NCBI RefSeq assembly: GCF_004792695.1
Contig: NZ_SRXU01000007.1
Coordinates: forward strand, 1 to 64,000
DNA from: Sphingomonas naasensis
GTDB lineage: Bacteria; Pseudomonadota; Alphaproteobacteria; Sphingomonadales; Sphingomonadaceae
Direction: 5' to 3'
DNA: 64,000 bases
Below, piece after piece: positions 37,479 through 45,504 of this stretch. Positions within the stretch are counted from its first letter, which is position 1. Every line of letters begins with the position of its first letter. The notes under the pieces were generated by a model. It searched no databases, was not told the origin of the DNA, and saw only the letters and a list, made by a program, of their open reading frames with translations. The position numbers and the translations under genes are program-made.

Positions 37479-38687
37479 TCAGCCGGCCTTCGCGCTCGGC
37501 GTGTTGACCCCCATCGACTGAAGATACTTACGCACGTTGCGCGCCGCCTGACGCAGGCGCTGCTCGTTCTCGACCATCGCGATGCGGACAAAGCCCTCGC
37601 CATTCTCGCCGTAACCGACCCCCGGCGCGACCGCGACCTTGGCATGGGTGAGCAGCTGCTTCGAGAATTCGAGGCTGCCGAGATGCGCCAGCGCTGGCGG
37701 CAGCGGCGCCCAGGCGAACATCGACGCGGGCGGCGAGGGGATGTCCCAGCCGGCCCGGCCGAAGCTCTCGACCAGCACGTCGCGGCGCTTGTGATAGAGT
37801 TGGCGGTTCTTCTCGACGATGTCCTGCGGTCCGTTGATCGCCGCGCACGCAGCCGCCTGTACCGGCGTGAAGGCCCCGTAATCGAGGTATGACTTCACGC
37901 GAGTCATCGCCGCGATAAGCTCCTTGTTGCCCACTGCGAAACCGATCCGCCAACCCGCCATCGAATAGGTCTTCGAGAGGGAAGTGAATTCGATCGCGAC
38001 GTCCTTGGCGCCCTTGACCTGCAGGATCGAGACGGTCGGATTGCCGTCATAATAGAGCTCGGAATAAGCGAGGTCGGATATGATCCAGACCCGATTCTCC
38101 TTCGCCCACGCAACGAGCCGCTCGTAAAAGGCGAGGTCGACGGTCTCGGCGGTCGGGTTCGACGGATAGTTGACGACGAGGATCGACGGGCGCGGCACGG
38201 TGAAGTTCATCGCGCGCTCGAGGCTCTCGAAATAATGCTCGTCGGGCGTGGTCGGCACCGCGCGGATCGTCGCCCCGGCGATGATGAAGCCGAAGGTGTG
38301 GATCGGGTAGCTCGGATTGGGCGCGAGGATCACGTCGCCCGGCGCGGTGATCGCGGTGGCGAGGCTGGCGAGCCCCTCCTTCGATCCCATCGTCACCACC
38401 ACTTCGGTCTCGGGATCGACGTCGACGCCGAAGCGGCGGCCATAATAATTGGCTTGGGCGCGGCGCAGGCCCGGAATGCCCTTGGACTGCGAATAGCCGT
38501 GCGCGTCGGGCTTGCGCGCGACTTCGCAGAGCTTCTCGATGACATGGTCGGGCGGCGGCAGATCGGGATTGCCCATGCCGAGATCGATGATGTCCTCGCC
38601 CGCCGCGCGCGCCGCTGCCCGCATGCCGTTGACCTCGGCGATGACGTAAGGCGGCAAACGCTTGATGCGGTAGAACTCTTCGGACAT
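37479..38687 (-). CDS. PLP-dependent class I aminotransferase (AlaC/LL-DAP-aminotransferase-like)
   Basis: 402 aa from ATG 38687 (GTG 38693 is an alternative). The fold-type I signatures are LGMGNPDLPPP, VNYPSNPTAE, and SLSKTYSMAGWRIGF with the PLP lysine. The N-terminal block MSEEFYRIKRLPPYV is the one seen in E. coli AlaC-type enzymes that make alanine from pyruvate and glutamate. Aspartate or diaminopimelate activity cannot be ruled out. It is divergent from phaC. Confidence 0.92.
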   Translation of the reverse strand: MSEEFYRIKRLPPYVIAEVNGMRAAARAAGEDIIDLGMGNPDLPPPDHVIEKLCEVARKPDAHGYSQSKGIPGLRRAQANYYGRRFGVDVDPETEVVVTMGSKEGLASLATAITAPGDVILAPNPSYPIHTFGFIIAGATIRAVPTTPDEHYFESLERAMNFTVPRPSILVVNYPSNPTAETVDLAFYERLVAWAKENRVWIISDLAYSELYYDGNPTVSILQVKGAKDVAIEFTSLSKTYSMAGWRIGFAVGNKELIAAMTRVKSYLDYGAFTPVQAAACAAINGPQDIVEKNRQLYHKRRDVLVESFGRAGWDIPSPPASMFAWAPLPPALAHLGSLEFSKQLLTHAKVAVAPGVGYGENGEGFVRIAMVENEQRLRQAARNVRKYLQSMGVNTPSAKAG

Positions 38688-38709
38688 TCCCACTTCTCTC
38701 TCGGGGTTG

Positions 38710-38725
38710 GGCGCTGCATTGCGCC
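38710..38725. promoter_or_regulatory. TGC-rich palindrome between aminotransferase and phaC
   Basis: GGCGC-TGCATT-GCGCC keeps the GCTGCATTGC core of the phasin-promoter palindrome but not its full arms. It lies 23 bp from the aminotransferase start and 93 bp from the phaC start. It may be a weaker site for the same regulator. Confidence 0.3.
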
Positions 38726-38817
38726 GTGAAGCGTTCCTACGCGATTCCTGCGTGTCCGGGAATGACGTCTTGGCTTGGCGCCGCTAAAGGGGCCGTACGC
38801 GCGCTGGAGAGAAACGC

Positions 38818-40545
38818 ATGGACGATAGCACGAGCTCGATCCCCAGCCCCAGCCTCGAGGACCTTCAGCACTGGACCTGGGTGCTCGGCCGCGCGCAGCA
38901 GATGATGCTCGAGCACGGCTTCGATGCGATGGTGAGCATGAACGCGGCGCCGATGATGGACCCGACCGGGGCGTTCCGCGCCGGGGCCGGCTTCTGGGCC
39001 GATACGATGCAGCTGTGGCAGCGCTTTCTCGATCCGGCCAACGCGACGCCGTTCGAGGAAACCCCCGAACAGGCGCGCGACAAGCGTTTCAAGGCGCCGC
39101 AATGGCGCGAGGAGCCGGTGTTCGATTTCCTCCGCCAGAGCTACTTCGTCATCGCCGACAATCTGCTGAAGGGCGTCGATGCGATCGAGGGTGTCGACCC
39201 GAAGCAGAAGGAGCAGATCCGCTTCGCGACGCGCGGTTTCATCGATGCGATCAGCCCGACCAACTTCCCCGCGACCAACCCGCAGGTGATCGAGAAGATC
39301 GTCGAGACCAAGGGCGAGAGCCTGCTCAAGGGCCTGCAGAACATGCTGGCGGACATCTCCAAGGGGCAGATGACGCAGACTGCCGAAGGCGCGTTCGAGC
39401 TCGGCAAGAATCTGGCGATGACTCCGGGCAAGGTGGTCAAGCGCACGCCGCTCTATGAGCTGATCCAGTATTCGCCGGTCACCGAGCAGGTCTATGCGAC
39501 GCCGCTGATCATCTTCCCGCCCTGGATCAACCGCTTCTACATCCTCGATCTCACCCCGGAGAAGAGCTTCATCCGCTGGGCGGTCGAGCAGGGGCTGACC
39601 GTGTTCGTGGTGTCGTGGAAATCGGCCGATGCAGAAATGAAGGATGTCGTCTGGGACGATTATGTCGAGCGCGGCCAGATCGACGCGATCGACACGGTCC
39701 GCGATCTGCTCGGCGTCGAGAGCGTCCATGCGATCGGCTATTGCGTCGCGGGGACGACGCTCGCGGCGACGCTCGCGGTGCTGGCGGCGCGCGGCGAGAG
39801 CGCCAAGGTCAGGAGCGCGACCTTCTTCACCGCGCAGGTCGATTTCAGCGAGGCGGGCGATCTGACCATGTTCGTCGACGACGACCAGCTCGCGCTGATC
39901 AAGAGCCTTGGCGGCGAGGGCTTTCTCGACGGGCGCTACATGGCCGCGACCTTCAACCTGCTGCGCGGCCGCGATCTGATCTGGAACTATGTCACCAACA
40001 ATTATCTGATGGGGCAGGATTATGTGCCGTTCGACTTGCTCCACTGGAACTCGGACGTCACCAACCTGCCGTCGAACTGGCATCTGAGCTATCTCACCGA
40101 CCTGTATCGCGACAACAAGCTGGCGGTGCCCGGCGCGCTGACCATCGACGGTACGCCGATCGATCTCGGCAAGGTGACGACCCCCACCTATGTCCAGGCC
40201 GGCCGCGAGGATCATATCGCGCCCGCGGCGAGCGTCTGGAAGATCACCCACCACTTCAAGGGACCGCTCAAATTCGTGCTCGCCGGATCGGGGCATATCG
40301 CCGGGGTGGTCAATCCGCCGGCGGCGGGGAAATACCAATATTGGGTCAATGACGCGAAGGTCGAGACGCTCGCCGCGTTCATGGCGGGAGCCCGCGAGAC
40401 CAAGGGCAGCTGGTGGCCCGACTGGATCGGCTGGATCGACGGTGTCGACGCCGCGAAAGTGGATGCAAAAGCTGCACGCGTGCCCGGCAAGGGCAAGCTC
40501 AAGGCACTGGAGGACGCGCCCGGCAGCTATGTGCGCACGCGCTGA
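38818..40545 (+). CDS. phaC: Class I polyhydroxyalkanoate synthase
   Basis: Polymerises (R)-3-hydroxyacyl-CoA into PHA granules. 575 aa, within the class I size. The lipase-box-like GYCVAGT carries the nucleophile Cys309; the other triad residues are Asp465 in GREDHIAP and His493 in GSGHIAGVVN. FPPWINRFYILDL is the family block. GGAGAG precedes the ATG. It is followed by the phasin gene, with the substrate-supplying phbB at 63129. No phaA or phaR is in the window. Confidence 0.97.
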   Translation: MDDSTSSIPSPSLEDLQHWTWVLGRAQQMMLEHGFDAMVSMNAAPMMDPTGAFRAGAGFWADTMQLWQRFLDPANATPFEETPEQARDKRFKAPQWREEPVFDFLRQSYFVIADNLLKGVDAIEGVDPKQKEQIRFATRGFIDAISPTNFPATNPQVIEKIVETKGESLLKGLQNMLADISKGQMTQTAEGAFELGKNLAMTPGKVVKRTPLYELIQYSPVTEQVYATPLIIFPPWINRFYILDLTPEKSFIRWAVEQGLTVFVVSWKSADAEMKDVVWDDYVERGQIDAIDTVRDLLGVESVHAIGYCVAGTTLAATLAVLAARGESAKVRSATFFTAQVDFSEAGDLTMFVDDDQLALIKSLGGEGFLDGRYMAATFNLLRGRDLIWNYVTNNYLMGQDYVPFDLLHWNSDVTNLPSNWHLSYLTDLYRDNKLAVPGALTIDGTPIDLGKVTTPTYVQAGREDHIAPAASVWKITHHFKGPLKFVLAGSGHIAGVVNPPAAGKYQYWVNDAKVETLAAFMAGARETKGSWWPDWIGWIDGVDAAKVDAKAARVPGKGKLKALEDAPGSYVRTR

Positions 40546-40572
40546 ATGTCTCGTTCCGTAGCGTAAACGAGA

Positions 40573-40589
40573 TTTGTGCAGCGCACAAA
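40573..40589. promoter_or_regulatory. Upstream palindrome of the phasin promoter
   Basis: TTTGTGC-AGC-GCACAAA has perfect 7-bp arms. It begins 28 bp after the phaC stop. The GCAGCGCAC half is repeated directly at 40599-40607. Confidence 0.5.
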
Positions 40590-40623
40590 ATTCTTCTTGC
40601 AGCGCACGCAACTAGTCCCTATA

Positions 40624-40638
40624 TGCTGCATTGCAGCA
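40624..40638. promoter_or_regulatory. Candidate PhaR operator at the phasin promoter
   Basis: TGCTGCATTGCAGCA follows CTATA and overlaps the probable -10/start region, 22 bp before the phasin ATG. PhaR repressors are known to bind TGC-rich palindromes at phaP promoters and to release when PHA is present. The same 15-mer occurs at 34040-34054. Confidence 0.6.
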
Positions 40639-40659
40639 ATAGTCAGGGGACCGAGTCAC

Positions 40660-41430
40660 ATGGCCACCAAGGGACCAAAGGCGCCGGCCAAGCCCGTCGC
40701 TTCGAAGCCTGCGGCGCGCGCCAGCAAGCCGGCCGCGCCCAAGGCAGTCGCTGTCGCAGCCAAGGCTGAGAAGAAGCCCGCGCCGGAAACCGTCATCGAA
40801 GCTGCCGCTCCGGTGAACGCCTCCGGACCGGATCCGGTCGTGGAAGTCGCGTCGCAGGAAGCAGTCGAAACCGTTCAAGCCGCGGCAGAGCCGGCCGAAG
40901 TCGCCGTCGCGGATATCGTCAACGCACCCGAGGCCGTCGCCGAGACCGTCGCGGAGCCCATCGTCAAGGAAACCATCACCATGGCTACCACTTTCGAGAA
41001 CAACACCGCCGCCAACACCGCCAAGGCCCAGGCGCTGTTCGCCGACTGGAACGACCGCACCAAGGCCGCCGTCGAGAAGTCGACCAAGCTGGTCGAGGAA
41101 GCCAATGACTTCGCCAAGGGCAATCTCGAGGCAGTCGTCGAGTCGGGCCGCATCGCCGCCAAGGGCTTCGAAGCGCTGGGTCAGGACGCCGCCGAATATG
41201 GCCGCAAGTCGTTCGAGAGCGCGACCACCGCGCTGAAGACGCTCGCGACCGTCAAGTCGCCGACCGAATTCTTCAAGCTTCAGAGCGACTTCGTTCGCGG
41301 CGCGTTCGACGCCTATGTCGCCGAAGCCTCGAAGAACACCGAAGCCGTGATCAAGCTCGCCGGCGACGCCGCGCAGCCGATCTCGAACCGCTTCGCGGTT
41401 GCCGCCGAGAAGGTGAAGACCAACGCCTGA
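40660..41430 (+). CDS. phaP: Phasin (Phasin_2 family) with Ala/Lys/Pro-rich N-terminal extension
   Basis: Coats PHA granules. 256 aa from ATG 40660. The first 55 residues are Lys/Ala/Pro-rich (KPAARASKPAAPKA and similar), and residues 56-105 are acidic and Ala/Val-rich. The amphipathic helical phasin domain (about 108-250) begins at an internal ATG (40981, MATTFENN), which has AAGGA ten bases before it and could give a short isoform. The basic segment recalls the DNA-binding tail of PhaF-type phasins, but at the opposite end. A strong terminator follows. Confidence 0.92.
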   Translation: MATKGPKAPAKPVASKPAARASKPAAPKAVAVAAKAEKKPAPETVIEAAAPVNASGPDPVVEVASQEAVETVQAAAEPAEVAVADIVNAPEAVAETVAEPIVKETITMATTFENNTAANTAKAQALFADWNDRTKAAVEKSTKLVEEANDFAKGNLEAVVESGRIAAKGFEALGQDAAEYGRKSFESATTALKTLATVKSPTEFFKLQSDFVRGAFDAYVAEASKNTEAVIKLAGDAAQPISNRFAVAAEKVKTNA

Positions 41431-41459
41431 GCGTTTCGCGCTCCAGTAACTGCGTAACG

Positions 41460-41494
41460 GGGCGGCTGCCGAAAGGCGGCCGCCCTTTCGTTTT
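41460..41494 (+). terminator. Intrinsic terminator after phasin
   Basis: GGGCGGC...GCCGCCC stem with a GAAA-containing loop, followed by TTTCGTTTT, 30 bases after the phasin stop. Confidence 0.85.
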
Positions 41495-41575
41495 GGCGGG
41501 ACGCGCCTCTTTTTGAAGATTAATGGCGCCGCTGCGGCCTTGCCTCGACTCCGGCGAACCCATATTTTCAGCAGG

Positions 41576-41938
41576 ATGGCCGAAATCAGCAATTTCACGA
41601 TCCGGATGGCCGAAGACGGCGATGACGATACCGGCACGCGCGATCCCGCAGTGGGGCTCGCGACGCGAACCCGCACCCGCACCAAGAAGCCCACGCCTTA
41701 TCGCGTGCTGATGCTCAACGACGATTATACCCCGATGGAGTTCGTCGTGCTGTGCCTGCAGCGCTTCTTCCGCATGGACATGGAGGAAGCGACGCGGGTG
41801 ATGCTCCACGTTCACCAGCGCGGTGTCGGCGTGTGCGGCGTGTTCAGCTACGAGGTCGCCGAGACCAAGGTGGCGCAGGTGATCGACTTCGCCCGGCAGA
41901 ATCAGCACCCGCTCCAGTGCACGCTGGAGAAGGCGTAG
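41576..41938 (+). CDS. clpS: ATP-dependent Clp protease adaptor ClpS
   Basis: Delivers N-degron substrates to ClpAP. 120 aa from ATG 41576 (ATG 41606 is also possible). The conserved core is [18 protein letters not shown], where the Asn-Asp pair binds the N-terminal residue, followed by [15 protein letters not shown] and the end HPLQCTLEK. The disordered N-terminal part is rich in Asp and Arg/Thr. clpA is not in the window. Confidence 0.95.
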   Translation: MAEISNFTIRMAEDGDDDTGTRDPAVGLATRTRTRTKKPTPYRVLMLNDDYTPMEFVVLCLQRFFRMDMEEATRVMLHVHQRGVGVCGVFSYEVAETKVAQVIDFARQNQHPLQCTLEKA

Positions 41939-41967
41939 GAACAGCTTTCCTCAGCCGGTCCACCCAT

Positions 41968-41991
41968 GTGCTCCGGCCTGCGCCGGAGCAC
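41968..41991. repeat. Perfect hairpin between convergent clpS and Crp-family genes
   Basis: GTGCTCCGGC-CTGC-GCCGGAGCAC, 10-bp perfect arms, no T-run. It is related to the REP-like element at 7814 and may serve both genes as a transcript end. Confidence 0.65.
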
Positions 41992-42005
41992 GGACCGCTG
42001 ATCGC

Positions 42006-42743
42006 TCAGCTCCGCGGCTGCGGCAGCCAGCCTAGATCCAGCCCTTCGTACCGGTTCACGTAATTCGCCGCGCGCGCCAGCGCATGCTCGTCCTCGAGCG
42101 TGACGCGGCCCGAGCCGCGCGTGATCAGCCCGTCCTCGGCGAGCTGGCGGAGCATACGGTTGACGTGCACGGCCGTCAGCCCGGTCGCGTCGCCCACTTC
42201 CTCCTGCGTCAGTCCGAGCGCGAAGACGTTGGCGATGCTCCTGTCGGTGGCGCGCAACCGGTTGCGCAGCTCGAGCAGCAAGGCGGCGACGCGCGCCTTG
42301 GCGCTGGTCCGGCCGAGCGCCGCGAGCCGGTCGGTCAGCGCGACGCGCTCGATCTGCGAATAGACCAGCACCAGCGCCGAGAGCCGCGGATGCTCGCGCA
42401 TGATCTCGGCCAGCGCGGCGCGATCGAACGGTGAGACGACGCAATCGGACAGTGCCGCCAACGTCTCGGGCGCCTCGCGATAGATCGCGCTCGACACGCC
42501 GAGCATGTCGCCGGGGAACAGGAAGCGCAGGATCTGCCGGCTGCCATCGTCGAGCAGCACATAGCTCATCATCAGCCCCTTGCGGAGGACGAAGAGCTCG
42601 TTGCACGCCTCGTTCTCGCGCAGCAACACCGCCCCGCGGCGCAGTGGCCGCTGGCGTTCCTCCAATTTTTCCAGAGCCGTCCGCTCGCCATCGGTCAGAT
42701 CGACGAGCTCGCCCAGAATGTCCGCGAAACAACTACCCGACAC
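42006..42743 (-). CDS. Crp/Fnr-family transcriptional regulator
   Basis: 245 aa from GTG 42743, which follows a G-rich stretch; an in-frame ATG 22 codons earlier is less family-like. A cyclic-nucleotide-binding-type beta-roll (about 30-120, [19 protein letters not shown]) is followed by a winged helix with recognition helix [24 protein letters not shown]. It lacks the N-terminal Fnr cysteine cluster, so oxygen sensing by Fe-S is unlikely. This group is common in sphingomonads, with unknown signals. It is divergent from murA. Confidence 0.9.
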   Translation of the reverse strand: MSGSCFADILGELVDLTDGERTALEKLEERQRPLRRGAVLLRENEACNELFVLRKGLMMSYVLLDDGSRQILRFLFPGDMLGVSSAIYREAPETLAALSDCVVSPFDRAALAEIMREHPRLSALVLVYSQIERVALTDRLAALGRTSAKARVAALLLELRNRLRATDRSIANVFALGLTQEEVGDATGLTAVHVNRMLRQLAEDGLITRGSGRVTLEDEHALARAANYVNRYEGLDLGWLPQPRS

Positions 42744-42866
42744 GCTTTTGCATTCCCCCCGCGCACCGTGAAAGCAGTGCCGTGGAATCAATGCATTAAA
42801 GTCGATCAATCGAATTCACGGACTGCAGCGCTTGCGCGTGCGTGGCGAGCGGCTAGAAGCTCCGCC

Positions 42867-44150
42867 ATGGACCGTATCCTCATCCGCGGCGGCAAGCGCC
42901 TTTCGGGCAAAATCGCCATTTCGGGCGCCAAGAACGCCGCGCTCACGCTGATGCCCTGCGCATTGCTGACCGATGAGCCGCTGACGCTCAGAAATCTGCC
43001 GCGCCTCGCCGATGTCGACAGTTTCGGCCATCTGCTCAACGAGCTCGGTGCCTCGACTGCGATCGAAGGCACCCGGCCCAATGATTTCGGCCGGGTGCTG
43101 ACCACCCGCGCCGGCAAGCTGACCTCGACCGTCGCGCCCTATGACATCGTGCGCAAGATGCGCGCGTCGATCCTCGTGCTCGGCCCGCTGCTCGGCCGCG
43201 CCGGCGAGGCGACGGTGTCGCTCCCCGGCGGCTGCGCGATCGGCAACCGCCCGATCGACCTGCACCTCAAGGCGCTCCAGGCGATGGGCGCCGAGATCGA
43301 CGTTGCTGCCGGTTATGTGAAGGCGAGCGCGCCGGGCGGGCGCCTAGCGGGTGGCCGCTTCAGCTTCCCGGTGGTGTCGGTCGGCGCGACCGAGAACGCG
43401 CTGATGGCGGCGGTAACGTGCAAGGGCACCACCGTGCTCGACAATGCCGCGCGCGAGCCCGAGATCGTCGATCTCTGCAATCTGCTCGTCGCGATGGGCG
43501 CGCAGATCAGCGGCATCGGCACCGAGCGTCTGGAGATCGAAGGCAAGGATCGCCTGCACGGCGCGACCTATGCGGTGATGCCCGACCGGATCGAGGCGGG
43601 CAGCTACGCCTGCGCCGCGGCGATCACCGGCGGCGATGTCGAGCTGGTCGGCGCCGCGGCGAACGACATGCGCGCGACGCTCGATGCGCTCACCCAGGCC
43701 GGCGTGACGGTCGAGGAGAAGAAGAGCGGGATCCGCATTGCGGCGGAGGGCTCGCTCAAGCCGCTCACCTTGTCGACTGCGCCGTTCCCGGGCTTCGCAA
43801 CCGACATGCAGGCGCAATTCATGGCGATGCAGCTCGTTGCCGAGGGCGCCAGCGTGTTCACCGAGACGATCTTCGAGAACCGCTACATGCACGTGCCCGA
43901 GCTGGCGCGCATGGGCGCGCATATCGACGTGCGCGGGCGCACCGCAGTGGTGCATGGGCCGACCAGACTGGTCGGCGCACCGGTGATGGCAACCGATCTG
44001 CGCGCATCGATGAGCCTGATCATCGCCGGCCTCGTCGCCGAGGGCGAGACCCAGGTCAGCCGCGTCTATCATCTCGATCGCGGGTACGAGCGGCTCGAGG
44101 AGAAGCTCCAGGGCGTCGGCGCCGATATCGAGCGCGTCGGCGACGGCTGA
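42867..44150 (+). CDS. murA: UDP-N-acetylglucosamine 1-carboxyvinyltransferase
   Basis: First committed step of peptidoglycan synthesis: transfers enolpyruvate from PEP to UDP-GlcNAc. 427 aa from ATG 42867, full length. Lys22 in SGAKNAAL and the active-site Cys123 in [16 protein letters not shown] are present, so it should be fosfomycin-sensitive. The in-frame upstream extension overlaps the regulator promoter and is not used. Confidence 0.98.
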   Translation: MDRILIRGGKRLSGKIAISGAKNAALTLMPCALLTDEPLTLRNLPRLADVDSFGHLLNELGASTAIEGTRPNDFGRVLTTRAGKLTSTVAPYDIVRKMRASILVLGPLLGRAGEATVSLPGGCAIGNRPIDLHLKALQAMGAEIDVAAGYVKASAPGGRLAGGRFSFPVVSVGATENALMAAVTCKGTTVLDNAAREPEIVDLCNLLVAMGAQISGIGTERLEIEGKDRLHGATYAVMPDRIEAGSYACAAAITGGDVELVGAAANDMRATLDALTQAGVTVEEKKSGIRIAAEGSLKPLTLSTAPFPGFATDMQAQFMAMQLVAEGASVFTETIFENRYMHVPELARMGAHIDVRGRTAVVHGPTRLVGAPVMATDLRASMSLIIAGLVAEGETQVSRVYHLDRGYERLEEKLQGVGADIERVGDG

Positions 44151-44166
44151 GCCGGGAAACGCGGTA

Positions 44167-45039
44167 TTGGGCCTGAGCGGCAAGATCGGCGCGGGCGTCG
44201 GCGCGGTGCTGCTGCTCGGTATCGCCGCAAGCTGGGGCGTCGGCTCGCTGCTCGTCCACGGCACGGCTTCGCCAGTGGCGCCACCGCAGGCGCCCGCGCA
44301 CGAGGTTGGGCTTCGCGCGCGCGACGGCAGCGCGATTTCGGGAAGCTATTGGCCGGGCCGCACCGCGAATGCCCCCGCGATCCTGTTCCTCCACGGCGTC
44401 GGCGCCTCGCGTGAGCAGACGGCGCCTGTCGCCGCCTGGTTCGCCGCGCAGGGCTATGCCGCGCTGGCGATCGATCTGCGCGGTCATGGTCGTTCGGCGA
44501 TCACCGATCACAGTTTCGGGCTCGACGAGGGGCTCGATGCGCGTGCCGCATTCGACTGGCTCAAGAAGCAGCAGCGCGGCGCGCGGGTCGGCGTGGTCGG
44601 CGTCTCGCTCGGTGGCGCGGCGACGTTGGTCGGGCGGGACGGGGCCGTGCCGGCGGATGCGCTGGTGCTGGTCGCGGTATTCTCCGACATTCGCCGCGCG
44701 ATCTACAACCGCCTCGCCACGCAGTTGACCCCGGTGGGCGGCGCGATCGGCGAGCCCTTTCTCAGCCTGCAGTCGCTCCCCCGCTTCGGCGTCTGGCCTT
44801 CGCGCATCTCTCCGATCGCCGCGATCGCAGACTATCACGGCCCTGTGTTCGTCGTCGGCGGGGCAGAGGATCGGTTCACGCCGGGCGACGAAACGCGTGC
44901 GCTCTACGATGCTGCGCCGGGACCGAAATCCCTATGGCTCGTGCCAGGCCGCGATCATGCCCGCGTCACCAACATGCACGACGCCGAATGGTATCGCCGG
45001 CTCGCTGACTTCTTCCGCGCGACGATCGGTTCGCCGTAG
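44167..45039 (+). CDS. Membrane-anchored or secreted alpha/beta hydrolase
   Basis: 290 aa with an apparent TTG start 16 bases after murA. An N-terminal hydrophobic segment (about 8-25) is followed by a serine-hydrolase domain: oxyanion LFLHGVGASREQ, nucleophile GVSLGGAAT, acid in GGAEDRFT, and His in GRDHARV. Its closeness to murA suggests co-transcription, but the substrate is unknown. Confidence 0.85.
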   Translation: MGLSGKIGAGVGAVLLLGIAASWGVGSLLVHGTASPVAPPQAPAHEVGLRARDGSAISGSYWPGRTANAPAILFLHGVGASREQTAPVAAWFAAQGYAALAIDLRGHGRSAITDHSFGLDEGLDARAAFDWLKKQQRGARVGVVGVSLGGAATLVGRDGAVPADALVLVAVFSDIRRAIYNRLATQLTPVGGAIGEPFLSLQSLPRFGVWPSRISPIAAIADYHGPVFVVGGAEDRFTPGDETRALYDAAPGPKSLWLVPGRDHARVTNMHDAEWYRRLADFFRATIGSP

Positions 45040-45230
45040 CGCGCTATGCCCGTCGAAAATGGCGGGCGGCTGCAAGCGATAGCCGCGCCGGCGTGCCGCA
45101 ACACCCGGCCCCCGGCCGGTGGCGCTGGCCCGACCCTTGGATTGGGGCGGCTCGTCGCGCGGTGGTGGACGATGCCGCCGAGCAGTGACAGCCTGTCCCG
45201 GGGAGGCCTTTGTAGTATGAAAGGCTTGCT

Positions 45231-45461
45231 ATGCGTACACTCAAGCTCGTGGCGGCATCGGCGCTGACGTTCGGCGCGGCCTCGGTGCCCGTCGCTCAGG
45301 CATCGACATCGATGCTGTCGCTGCAACGCGCAGCGACCGCCGGCGAAAAATCGAGCGATCTCAACGGATCGGTGGCCATCATCCTCATCGCCACCGCCGC
45401 CATCATCGGAACGGCCATCTACGTTTCGACGAACGACGACGACGAACCCGACAGCCCCTGA
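45231..45461 (+). CDS. Small single-pass membrane protein with acidic tail
   Basis: 76 aa. A signal-like N-terminus (MRTLKLVAASALTFGAASV) is followed by one membrane helix (about 48-65, VAIILIATAAIIGTAIYV) and a short acidic C-terminus (NDDDEPDSP). I know no function. AAAGG lies about eight bases before the ATG. The 191-bp gap before it shows no other gene. Confidence 0.65.
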   Translation: MRTLKLVAASALTFGAASVPVAQASTSMLSLQRAATAGEKSSDLNGSVAIILIATAAIIGTAIYVSTNDDDEPDSP

Positions 45462-45467
45462 TCGCGT

Positions 45468-45486
45468 CCCCGGCCAAATGCCGGGG
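45468..45486. repeat. REP-like hairpin
   Basis: CCCCGGC-CAAAT-GCCGGGG between the small membrane protein and the convergent GH92 gene; related to the other CCCCGGC elements. Confidence 0.6.
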
Positions 45487-45504
45487 TGACGGCAGGGCGA
45501 GGCT

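Noticed and set aside
38737..40611. Long minus-strand open frame opposite phaC
   Set aside because: Shadow of the phaC gene; no ribosome site and no domain.
42796..42809. TTAAA-GTCG-ATCAA as a possible Fnr box between the Crp-type regulator and murA
   Set aside because: Only the right half matches the TTGAT-N4-ATCAA consensus; too weak to list as a site.
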